Positions 1 to 7,135 of a DNA stretch of 8,678 nt are shown in pieces. Numbering within the stretch: position 1 is the stretch's first letter; each line of letters opens with the position of its first letter. The DNA is from Candidatus Atribacteria bacterium 4572_76. Lineage in GTDB: Bacteria; Atribacterota; Phoenicimicrobiia; Phoenicimicrobiales; Phoenicimicrobiaceae. The stretch lies in contig NBMG01000109.1 of NCBI GenBank assembly GCA_002084865.1, positions 1-8,678 on the forward strand, in the 5' to 3' direction. The translations under genes and the position numbers were made by a program. Below the pieces are notes generated by a model. It had not been told where the DNA came from. It searched no databases and was given only the letters and a program-made list of their open reading frames with translations.

Positions 1-43
1 GCAATGACAGAACGAAATTTTAAGTTATTTAGAAAACGAACTA

Positions 44-1197
44 CTAAATATTTTTCAACTCAAATTTAGCTATTGTTATAGCAAGTTCCTGCAGGAACCT
101 GGCTGCCGGAGCACCGTCAACCGCTCGATGATCGAAGGTAAGCGATAAACCTACATGAGGGATAAATTGTACTTTATCTTCTTTCATGATTGGCTTGAGA
201 GAAATACTGCCTATACCCAGAATTGCTACTTGAGGGATATTTAAGATAGGCGTAAAACTTTCAATCCCCATGGTGCCAAGGTTGGTTACCGTAAAGGTCC
301 CTCCGTTAAGTTCATCCGGTAAGAATCTACAGCAAATCCCAGATGCACCTGTTCAAATTCCAGTATCTTGTCTCCTAAGAAATGGGCATTGATATTTTTG
401 AATTTAGGGAGAATATTAGCAACTATATAGAGTATCAAATCATTAAGGGTAATTTTATTAAGACCTAATTTTGCAGGACTAGACTTTAACCATTTTCGAC
501 TTGATAATAAATTAGAAGCATCAGCAGAAGTATTTAAGGTAAGTTGAGCAGTACTTTGTAGGGATGTAAGCATTCGGTCAGCGATAAGTTTCCGTACTCC
601 TGTTACTGGAATTTCTTTTACCAGCCCCATAAGAGATATATTGTTTTCTTTTGTAGAAGACTGTAGACCTGAAATTATTTTTATATCGGAAATAGACTTT
701 TTCTGATCAGATATGGCCTTCTCTATATCCTTTTTAATAATTCTGCCCCCAGGACCCGAACCGGTAAGTTTTGAAAAATCAACTCCTTCTTTTTCTGCCA
801 AACGTCGGGCAAGCGGAGATATAGGTATTAAGGCGTCTCCAAAAGAAGGTTTCGTTTTTTTAAGGGATTCATCCGGAGTTATGGCTTTCTGCTTTTCTAT
901 ATATTCTTCCTTGGAAACAGGGACCGTTTTTTTAGGGATAAGATAGTCAATTTTTTCTCCCGGTTGCCCGATTATGGCAATAGTATTAAGAACCGGAACA
1001 TCGTCACCTTCTTTATAAAAGATCTTTAGTATTATTCCTGCTTCCGGAGCTTCCACTTCAAAGACTGCCTTATCGGTTTCCACTTCACAGATAGGTTCTT
1101 TAGCTTTTACCTTATCTCCCTCTTTTTTATTCCATTTAATAATGAGACAAGATTCAACAGATTGTCCCTGTTTGGGCATAAGTACAGGTATAGCCAT
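44..1197 (-). pseudogene. 2-oxo-acid dehydrogenase E2 (dihydrolipoyl acyltransferase), interrupted by an internal deletion and frame change
   Basis: E2 enzymes carry acyl groups on a lipoyl-lysine and transfer them to CoA in pyruvate, acetoin or branched-chain dehydrogenase complexes. The first reading frame starts at 1197 and shows an N-terminal lipoyl domain (residues 1 to about 77, lipoyl lysine K43 in ETDKAVFEV), a linker, a peripheral-subunit-binding domain (about 126-162, ISPLARRLAEKEG and GSGPGGRI) and the start of the acyltransferase domain, ending its valid part at GFAVDS near 322. The protein resumes in another frame at about 322 with LPDELNGGTFTVTNLG and continues to the stop at 44, including the catalytic DHRAVDG. 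In this family about 38 residues, normally beginning PRGLMVPV, lie between these motifs and are absent here. Only about 383 residues remain of the usual 420 or so. No E1 gene lies upstream, so the substrate is unknown. The gene may begin its own transcription unit, with E3 possibly beyond the left edge. Confidence 0.85.
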
Positions 1198-1210
1198 ATT
1201 GAATTAAAGT

Positions 1211-1217
1211 CCTCCTT
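1211..1217 (-). promoter_or_regulatory. Shine-Dalgarno site of the E2 gene
   Basis: AAGGAGG on the minus strand lies 13 nt before the ATG at 1197, a slightly long but usable spacing. It supports the chosen start, which is also where lipoyl domains of this family begin. The 111-bp gap between rhaB and this gene is extremely AT-rich and shows no clear terminator or well-formed -35/-10 pair, so whether E2 is co-transcribed with the rhamnose operon is open. Confidence 0.6.
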
Positions 1218-1308
1218 GTTGCACTTTACTATTCTTCTAATAATATATAAATAAAATAATAATTCGATATTTTTAAAATAAATATTTCATATTTAACTAA
1301 TTTTATCT

Positions 1309-2606
1309 TTATTCTTCAGGTAAGTATTTTTTAATATCAAAAGATTCTCTGATTATTTTCCTGCCCTCAGCAATTGATTTTATTTGCCCCATAGATTTCG
1401 CTTGAATTATTAGGTTCCCAATGGCGGTTGCTTCAACTGGTCCTGCATATACTGGCAGACCGGTGGCGTTGGCAACAAGTTGACACAGGAGAGCATTTCG
1501 AGATCCTCCTCCTATAATATACATTTCATTAAGGGGCCTATCAGTAATATCTTCAATCATCTTAATGGTTTTTGTATACTTATCAGCTAAACTTTCGATT
1601 ACTCCTCTTACAATCTCTGCAGGAGTCTTGGGAACCTTTTGCCCTGTTTGCTGGCAATAATTTTTAATTCTATCCGGCATATTATCATCAATGAAACCGG
1701 GTTTTAAGAATCTTGAATCATCAGGGTCAATTCTAAAATTTGCAGGACCATACTTTAAAGCTATCTCAGTCAGTTCATCATAAGAATATAATTTTACATT
1801 CTCATCCCAGAATTTTTTACACTCCTGAATAATCCAGAATCCAGTAACATTCTTTAAAAATCTGAAACCACCATCGGCAGAACCACCGCAGATCCGGTAT
1901 CATGGCAGGCAGGAGCTACAACCATTACTTCTGAATCAGCGCCAATCTCCCGGGCAATAGCCGGTAAAAGTTTCCCGATTTTTGTTCCGGGCATAATTAT
2001 TTCACCAAATATCTCCCTTTTAAATCCAAGTTCATTCAGTATCTTTGTTGACCAGTCCTTTTTTTTAGGATTGTAGAGCTGAGTAGTGGTAGTAATTGAA
2101 TATTCATTTTTTATAATTCCGGTTAACCAGTAGTTTAAAAGATCTGGAATAGTCAGAAAATATCTTGCATTTTCTAAGATCTGTGATTTTTTCTTGGCAA
2201 ATGAGTATAGTTGATAGATAGTATTAAGCTGCATAAATTGAATGCCGGTCTCGGTAAATATTTCCTTTTTAGGTATTATCCTAAAAACTTCCTCCATTAT
2301 ATTATCTGTTCTCTTGTCACGGTAGTGATAGGAATTCCCCAGAAGGTCTCCGTCACTATCCAAGAGAACATAATCAACTCCCCAGGTATCTATGCCGATA
2401 CTCACTATATGTTCGGGATATTTTTTAAAAGCTTTCTTTAAACCTTTCTTTATCTCATTGAATATTCCCAGAATATCCCAAAAAATACTATCTTTAACCC
2501 TTACTAAATTATTGGGGAAGCGATATACTATCTCCATCTTTGATGCATCACCAACAATCACCCTCCCGGTTTCTGCACCGATATCAATAGCTATGAATTT
2601 TTGCAT
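1309..2606 (-). pseudogene. rhaB: rhamnulokinase, interrupted by an internal deletion and frame change
   Basis: Rhamnulokinase (FGGY kinase family) phosphorylates L-rhamnulose to rhamnulose-1-phosphate. Start 2606 is chosen because MQKFIAIDIGAETGR is the family N-terminus and AAGGAG lies 7 nt upstream; an in-frame ATG at 2660 lies inside rhaD. The first frame carries IDIGAETGR (phosphate binding), SIGIDTWGVDYVL, YRDKRT, TGIQFMQLNTIYQLY and ACHDTGSAVV, whose Asp (about D235) is the expected catalytic base. That frame then reads off to a stop at 1854. The C-terminal half resumes near 1880 in another frame with DGGFRFLKNVTGFW and contains the nucleotide-binding IIGGGSRNALLCQL and GPVEATAIGN, ending at 1309. 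About 45 residues normally found between HDTxSAV and RFLKN, including the SSGTWS motif, are missing. Total is about 430 residues against a usual 480-490, so the product should be inactive. Confidence 0.9.
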
Positions 2607-2613
2607 TATACTG

Positions 2614-2619
2614 CTCCTT
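2614..2619 (-). promoter_or_regulatory. Shine-Dalgarno site deciding the rhaB start
   Basis: AAGGAG lies 7 nt before the ATG at 2606. It sits in the last coding positions upstream of, or adjacent to, the rhaD stop codon (2620-2622), so kinase and aldolase are tightly linked (13 nt between stop and start) and probably translationally coupled. Confidence 0.75.
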
Positions 2620-3414
2620 CTATCTCTGTTCTTCAAATAGATTTTGTCTGTATTTTTCATCTGTTCTTTCAGCGATATAGTTTACTATATCTTCAGAAAA
2701 TGCATTTATCCCTCCTGCAAGTAATGCTCCAAAACGAATTTCCGCTGCCTTATCTGCCATTAAAGTAATATTCTCTACTTCAGTCGGAGTAGAACCTAAA
2801 GCAACAAATCCATGATTCTGAATGTAAATAGATTTGGGTCTCTCTCCGTGTTTATCTAAAAATATATCAATTTCATTTTTTGCTTTTTGGGCAAGTTTAA
2901 CCCCCGGATCTGTATAAGGAATAAAGACCGATTCTTTCCCCAGCAGAACAATTTCATCAGGATATATTCTCCCTTTCAGATTCTCCGGAAAACTCTTTGA
3001 ACAGGTCAATCTATTTACTGCTGTGGGATGAGTATGGCCGACAAAATTTACTCCCTCCAGATTAAGACAAATTGCATGTAATAAGGTTTCCACAGAGGGG
3101 GTGGCTTGGTATTCTTTATCCACCTTAGCTTTTTTAAAGATATAATTAATTTCTTCTGCATTAGGATTCTCCATACTTATAAGCTGCATAATCGGTTCAA
3201 AATAAACCTGAACAAAATCATTCTCGGTTACAGTTGCCAGCTGTGTACCGCTTGCCTTTATATAAAAACTACCAGCAATCTCTTTTGTCTCAACTTTAGC
3301 CGAAGTATTACCTTCTCCAATAATTGCCAGATGATAGTCTTCTTTTCCTAAATTATTAGAAAGTTTTACCAGTTTATGTAAAATCTCAACTTTAATATTC
3401 TGCCAGTCCTTCAT
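2620..3414 (-). CDS. rhaD: class II aldolase, probable rhamnulose-1-phosphate aldolase
   Basis: Class II (zinc) aldolase/adducin-fold protein of 264 residues, a normal length. In this operon it most likely cleaves L-rhamnulose-1-phosphate to dihydroxyacetone phosphate and L-lactaldehyde in the cytoplasm. Visible motifs are GEGNTSA (33-39, phosphate-binding loop), KASGTQLA (53-60), SVET with E109 as likely catalytic acid/base, GHTHP with H127 and H129, and QNHG with H201 completing the metal site. The sequence resembles the GEGNTS-type class II aldolases more than the E. coli RhaD sequence, so fuculose- or another sugar-phosphate specificity is possible; the role is assigned from context. Start 3414 is preferred to upstream ATGs because GGGGGA lies just before it and an earlier ATG at 3432 would place that site inside the gene. 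No frame damage is seen, in contrast with its neighbours. Confidence 0.85.
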   Translation of the reverse strand: MKDWQNIKVEILHKLVKLSNNLGKEDYHLAIIGEGNTSAKVETKEIAGSFYIKASGTQLATVTENDFVQVYFEPIMQLISMENPNAEEINYIFKKAKVDKEYQATPSVETLLHAICLNLEGVNFVGHTHPTAVNRLTCSKSFPENLKGRIYPDEIVLLGKESVFIPYTDPGVKLAQKAKNEIDIFLDKHGERPKSIYIQNHGFVALGSTPTEVENITLMADKAAEIRFGALLAGGINAFSEDIVNYIAERTDEKYRQNLFEEQR

Positions 3415-3420
3415 TTTACA

Positions 3421-3429
3421 TCCCCCTCT
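3421..3429 (-). promoter_or_regulatory. Shine-Dalgarno site deciding the rhaD start
   Basis: The minus strand reads AGAGGGGGA, 6 nt before the ATG at 3414. This purine run argues against the in-frame ATGs at 3432 and 3504, which have no comparable site and would translate part of the palindromic repeat. Confidence 0.65.
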
Positions 3430-3491
3430 CATTGTTATTAACTTCTTTTGTTGTTTACCTCTTATATTATTATAAAAAACTCTTCTCTTGC

Positions 3492-3554
3492 GGGCACGAT
3501 GCATCGTGCCCCTACCTTACCATTTTGTTTGCTTTTTGGATTATAATCATATAT
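3492..3554. repeat. dispersed palindromic repeat, copy A, invading the 3' end of rhaM
   Basis: A perfect 20-bp palindrome, GGGCACGATGCATCGTGCCC, lies at 3492-3511 and is followed on the plus strand by an AT-rich flank (CCTACCTTACC, then ATTTTGTTTGCTTTTT). The same palindrome recurs at 8410-8429 and an imperfect version at 8459-8476. The flank matches the one after the second of these at about 33 of 41 positions. The copy overlaps the stop codon and last codons of rhaM. As RNA it could form a 9-bp GC-rich hairpin between rhaM and rhaD; a T6 run follows 12 nt later on the minus strand, too distant for a classical terminator. Confidence 0.85.
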
Positions 3555-3805
3555 TTATAATCCCACCATTTTTTCATTATCTCTTTTGAAGGAAGTTCTT
3601 CAACCGTATTATTATCTTTTAATTTTTGCACCGCAAAGAGAGTAAGCGTTTCTTTATCAAGAAATATGGAATAATCATAAATTCCCGCTTTAAACAATTC
3701 TCCTTTAAGTTCAGGCCAGATTTCATCATGTCTTTTTTTATATTCTTCTTCATATTCTTCTTCATATCCCGCTTTTAATTTCATTTTAAATGCTACTCTT
3801 TTCAT
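3512..3805 (-). CDS. rhaM: L-rhamnose mutarotase with replaced C-terminus
   Basis: RhaM interconverts alpha and beta anomers of L-rhamnose so that the isomerase receives its preferred form. The 97-residue product starts MKRVAFKMKLK, contains the family signature KRHDEIWPEL with catalytic His at 26, then DYSIFLDKETLTLFAV and KKWWDY (79-83). Start 3805 fits AGGAG 7 nt upstream and the family N-terminus; an upstream ATG at 3841 lies within rhaQ. Two oddities are visible. YEEE is duplicated (residues 14-21), moving the catalytic His from its usual position near 22. After WWDY the family normally continues with about 25 residues including NPDNSP and a hydrophobic end such as EVFYL, whereas here 14 unrelated residues follow, encoded by the palindromic repeat. 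Activity or dimerisation is therefore doubtful. It lies 16 nt after rhaQ. Confidence 0.85.
   Translation of the reverse strand: MKRVAFKMKLKAGYEEEYEEEYKKRHDEIWPELKGELFKAGIYDYSIFLDKETLTLFAVQKLKDNNTVEELPSKEIMKKWWDYKYMIIIQKANKMVR
3741..3767 (-). repeat. 12-bp tandem duplication inside rhaM
   Basis: TATTCTTCTTCA occurs twice in tandem on the plus strand (3741-3752 and 3753-3764), followed by TAT. It encodes YEEEYEEEY. Since usual mutarotases have a single EEEY before KRH, this looks like an in-frame duplication of four codons. Confidence 0.8.
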
Positions 3806-3821
3806 TAACCTGCTCCTAAAA

Positions 3822-4805
3822 CTATTTTTTAACATTACCAAAACTGTTTTTAGGTTTTAACCTTTTAAGTAATTCAGGAAGCATAATTGCTAAAATTAAT
3901 AATAATCCTACAACAATATTCATAATAAGAAACCCAATTATAAAAATGGAAATAATTACGCCAAAAATATTCCCTTTACCACCGGTAATAGCTACCCCAC
4001 CCAGCACAACTGTAGTTATAATCTCAAGCTCCCATCCATAAGCAATATTCGGACGGGTACTTCCAATCCGCGAAGTAAGTAAGATTGAAGCTAATCCTGA
4101 ACAGAGACCGGTAACTGCAAAAATAATAAGACGTATTCTGTTTACAGGTATCCCTGAAAAATGAGCGGCAGTAGAATTATTTCCAATTGCAAATACCTTC
4201 CGTCCAAAAGTAGTTTTGTGTAAAATTGTGCCAAAAATTATAGCAAGTATAAAAAAGAGGACCAGTTCAAAAGGAATCATAGTATTCCCAATGTATTCCT
4301 GTCCAAAAAAAGCAAAAGAGGCTGGGTACTTGGTAAATGCCTTGTCTCCGAGAATTACATAAGCTATTCCTCTAAACAAAGACATACTCCCCAGAGTAAC
4401 AGCAATCGCAGGAATTCCAAATTTTGTTATGATAAAACCATTTAAAAACCCCGCAGTCGTCCCCGAAAAAAGCCCTATCGCAACCAACCCCAAAGTATTA
4501 ACTCCGGCTTGGGAGGCCATACCCATAAAAACCGAAGATAAAGCTATAATTGAGGCAACAGAGATGTCAATATCACCACAGATGATCACAAATATCATGG
4601 GAAGAGCAATTATGGCTTTTTCTATAAAATTAAAAGTTGTATTCATAAGATTGGTATAGTCTAAAAAATAGGGAGATAAATTAGAATTTATTATTATAAC
4701 TATAATAAAAATAAAAAGGAGAATGATTTCCCATTGCCATATGATATTTAATAAGGAAATTTTTCTGATTTTTTTAAGGTCAAGGACACTATTTTCTTTA
4801 TTCAT
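3822..4805 (-). CDS. rhaQ: rhamnose ABC transporter permease (second), possibly with a short in-frame deletion
   Basis: Inner-membrane permease of the ribose/rhamnose class (BPD_transp_2 family), 327 residues, strongly hydrophobic with multiple membrane segments. Recognisable motifs are DIDISVASIIALSS, FGIPAIAVTLGSMSLFRG, TTFGRKVFAIGNN and VVLGGVAITGGKGNIFG, all typical for sugar permeases of this group. It overlaps rhaP by 8 bp (4798-4805), implying translational coupling, and forms the transport channel with it. Near residue 294 the sequence runs GFLIMNIVVGLLLIL. The partner RhaP has 20 residues between the equivalent glycines, RhaQ only 8, and family members usually carry a loop such as GLxxINVxGQ here. 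About 12 residues thus appear to be missing in frame near 3921-3932, which would disturb the last membrane hairpin. Identification is firm; the deletion is an inference. Confidence 0.88.
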   Translation of the reverse strand: MNKENSVLDLKKIRKISLLNIIWQWEIILLFIFIIVIIINSNLSPYFLDYTNLMNTTFNFIEKAIIALPMIFVIICGDIDISVASIIALSSVFMGMASQAGVNTLGLVAIGLFSGTTAGFLNGFIITKFGIPAIAVTLGSMSLFRGIAYVILGDKAFTKYPASFAFFGQEYIGNTMIPFELVLFFILAIIFGTILHKTTFGRKVFAIGNNSTAAHFSGIPVNRIRLIIFAVTGLCSGLASILLTSRIGSTRPNIAYGWELEIITTVVLGGVAITGGKGNIFGVIISIFIIGFLIMNIVVGLLLILAIMLPELLKRLKPKNSFGNVKK

Positions 4806-5778
4806 TAAAACTTCTCTTCCTTAACATCAGTTGCTGATTGCGTTTATCCATAACAGTATTTATTATAATTGCAAAAATTATAATGAAGCCCTGAATCGCC
4901 ATCTGCCAGAAGGGCGAAACATTAATCATGGTAAGGGCATTATAAACAATTCCCATGAAAAAGGCTCCCAGTACAACACCGATAATCGTCCCGGAACCAC
5001 CGGTAATACTTACCCCTCCAATTACACATGCTGCAATAGTCTGAAGTTCAAAACCGATAGCAGTTTCGCTCTGTGCAGCAGCATAACGGGCAACCCAGAG
5101 AAATCCGGCAAGACCGGTAATTCCTCCACATAAGGTAAAGACAATATATTGAATTTTCTTCAGGTTAATACCCACATATTGAGAGGCTACCTTATTGCCA
5201 CCTACTCCATAAATTTCTCTTCCGGTCCTGGTTAAATTTAAAAAAATTAAAAATAATATCACTATTAGTATCGATACATATACAAGGCTGGATATACCTA
5301 AGAAACTTTTTCTGGGAAACATACGAAAAACCTCGGTCATCTCATGAGCACTAACCCAGGTTCCTCCACAAAGTACGAATACCAAACCTCTATATATACT
5401 CATAGTTCCAAGAGTAGTTATGATAGGTGGAATTTTAGCCTGGGAAACCAACAAACCATTTACCGAACCGAGCAGTAGTCCAATGGCTATAGAAATTAAA
5501 ATAATCATAAAGATAGGAATTCCAGGGTGATATTGATTTAAAAGTGCCGCACTCATACCACTTAAGGCAAGACTGGAACCGACAGATAAATCTATACCCC
5601 CCGTAACAATAATCATAAGTTGTCCAATAGCAACCATAGACAGAATAGCAGTATCGTTCAAAATATCAACAAAGTTATTGATATATAAAAAGCTGGGGGT
5701 TCTCCAGCTAACCCCAAATATTATAAATAAAATAAAAATAAAAAGATTAAATTCTCTTTTCCTAAATAAATCCTTCAT
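4798..5778 (-). CDS. rhaP: rhamnose ABC transporter permease (first)
   Basis: Inner-membrane permease of the ribose/rhamnose class, 326 residues, normal length and complete. Seen are an N-terminal membrane segment (about 12-24), GGIDLSVGSSLALSG, IPPIITTLGTMSIYRGLVFVLCGG, LTRTGREIYGVGGN, and CVIGGVSITGGSGTIIG followed by a hydrophobic C-terminal part ending in a basic tail. The GGxSITGG loop is the probable contact with the ATPase, as in related sugar permeases. Start 5778 is 12 nt after the rhaT stop, with AAGGAAG overlapping the end of rhaT. Placement directly after the ATPase and before a second permease gives the standard rhaSTPQ order, from which the name P is taken; sequence alone would not separate P from Q with certainty. 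Confidence 0.9.
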   Translation of the reverse strand: MKDLFRKREFNLFIFILFIIFGVSWRTPSFLYINNFVDILNDTAILSMVAIGQLMIIVTGGIDLSVGSSLALSGMSAALLNQYHPGIPIFMIILISIAIGLLLGSVNGLLVSQAKIPPIITTLGTMSIYRGLVFVLCGGTWVSAHEMTEVFRMFPRKSFLGISSLVYVSILIVILFLIFLNLTRTGREIYGVGGNKVASQYVGINLKKIQYIVFTLCGGITGLAGFLWVARYAAAQSETAIGFELQTIAACVIGGVSITGGSGTIIGVVLGAFFMGIVYNALTMINVSPFWQMAIQGFIIIFAIIINTVMDKRNQQLMLRKRSFNE

Positions 5779-5790
5779 TTTGAAACTTCC

Positions 5791-7033
5791 TTACTTGGAA
5801 ATACTGCCAATTGCAGCTTTAATTATCTTTTTAGAGTTGGCTTCTTCGCGAGTAAATTTAGCAGTGATAACCCCCTCATGCATTACTATAACATTGTTAG
5901 ACATACCGATAATCTCAGGAAGTTCAGAGGAAATAAGGATTATTGCTATGCCTTTTTTTACGAGTTCAGAAATAAAATTATGTACAGTAGCTTTAGTTGC
6001 CACATCGATTCCTTTGGTTGGTTCATCCATAATTAATATTCGTGGTTTGGTGGCAATCCATTTAGCTAAAACTACCTTCTGTTGATTACCTCCTGAGAGG
6101 TTTTCTACCAACTGTTCCCAACCAGACGAAAATTGTCTGCATTACTTCTGACCTTCCCGCTCCCACTAATCCAAAAAATCCCAGTATCTCCCCTTTGTGC
6201 AAGTCAAAAGATATGTTTTTAAATACGCCTATCTTGGTAAAATTTTCCACCTTTAAGATAATATCACCTTGCTCTGCCTCTAATTTTGGATACATTTGTT
6301 CAAGACTGCGGCCAATCACCATTTGCACAATTTTATCTACGGTGATATCGGCAATCTTCCCTTCTCCGATATATTTTCCATCTCTCAGTACGGTAAAATA
6401 ATCCGCAATTTCAAAGACCTCTTCAAATTTATGAGAAATAAAGATGATGGCTTTTCCTTCTGATTTTAATTTTCTAATAATTTTATATAAATACTCAACT
6501 TCTTTAAGGGTAAGGGCAGAGGTTGGTTCATCCATAATTACTACTTTTGCATCCAGTGAGAGTGCTTTGGCAATCTCTACCATATGCCTTTGGGCTATGC
6601 TTAGATTTTTCACTTTGGTATCAGGATGAATATCTAATTCAAGTTTGTCAAGAAGTATCTGTGTTTTATTTTTCATTTCTTTCCAAGAAAGCAGACCGTT
6701 GGATTTATTTCTAATATGATGACCCATAAAGATATTTTCCATAACGGAGAGATCGGGGAACATTGTAGCTTCCTGATGTATGGCAGATATCCCAGCTTTT
6801 TGTGAGACTTGGGGAGATGGAAATTGAACAGGTTTATCATTAAGAATAATAGAACCAGCGGTAGGTTGATATACACCGGTTAAAATCTTTACCAGAGTAG
6901 ATTTCCCAGCCCCGTTTTCACCTATAAGAGCCTGTACTTCACCAGTTCTTACTTTAAAATCTACTCCATCAAGTGCTTTAACGCCATAAAAATATTTTTT
7001 AATACCCTTCATTTTAATAATGCAATTATTCAT
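5791..7033 (-). pseudogene. rhaT: rhamnose ABC transporter ATP-binding protein, interrupted by an internal deletion and frame change
   Basis: Double-domain sugar ABC ATPase that powers import through RhaPQ. The first frame (start 7033) holds a complete first nucleotide-binding domain: Walker A GENGAGKST (38-46), Q87, the signature-like LSIAQ (144-148), Walker B VVIMDEP with D168 and E169, and H201. The second domain begins with the usual degenerate Walker A GLVGAGRSE (288-296), then the frame breaks at QTIF (about 6128). The rest continues in another frame from about 6126, SGWEQLVENLSGGNQQ, Walker B ILIMDEPTKGID and ISSELPE, to the stop at 5791. Together about 413 residues remain of the usual 500. 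The missing 85-90 residues are the middle of the second domain, including the normal VPEDRK segment. The product should be non-functional unless the gap is an assembly artefact. Plausible ribosome binding is AAAGGAT upstream of 7033. Confidence 0.9.
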
Positions 7034-7071
7034 TAAATCTAAAATCCTTTTTTATTTGGAGGTATTTATAA

Positions 7072-7102
7072 GTAAAGCGGGATATAATTAACCCCGCTTT
7101 AC
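7072..7102 (-). promoter_or_regulatory. intercistronic stem-loop between rhaS and rhaT
   Basis: The 10-bp arms GTAAAGCGGG (7072-7081) and CCCGCTTTAC (7093-7102) pair perfectly around an 11-nt loop. It lies 34 nt after the rhaS stop codon. On the minus strand it is followed by TTATAAAT rather than a run of T, so it is not a strong terminator. Hairpins at this position in binding-protein operons often protect or attenuate mRNA so that the binding protein is made in excess over the membrane parts; that role is inferred here. Confidence 0.7.
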
Positions 7103-7135
7103 CAAACAGATTTTCTTAGTTCAAATAGTACACTA

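Noticed and set aside
713..946. Plus-strand open frames here and at 2211-2640, 3106-3351, 4429-4659, 4831-5133, 5678-6085, 6195-6629 and 7962-8168
   Set aside because: They lie antisense to well-identified genes, have no recognisable domains and mostly lack ribosome-binding sites.
1198..1308. Promoter or terminator between rhaB and the E2 gene
   Set aside because: The gap is almost all A and T, so many TATAAT-like strings occur by chance; no convincing -35 partner or GC stem was found.
1309..1680. A separate small gene starting MPDRIKNY
   Set aside because: It is the C-terminal part of rhamnulokinase; the same frame continues upstream with matching kinase sequence to about 1880, and there is no ribosome-binding site at this ATG.
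1854..1900. Programmed ribosomal frameshifting as an explanation for the split rhaB, rhaT and E2 genes
   Set aside because: Conserved residues are missing at every junction, so a simple shift of reading frame would not restore the protein, and no slippery heptamer with a downstream structure stands out.
3480..3511. Rho-independent terminator between rhaM and rhaD
   Set aside because: The stem is strong but the T run begins 12 nt after it, and the hairpin belongs to a dispersed repeat found elsewhere in a different context.
6673..6876. Minus-strand 67-codon open frame within rhaT
   Set aside because: It overlaps the clearly conserved first nucleotide-binding domain in another frame and shows no similarity or ribosome-binding site.
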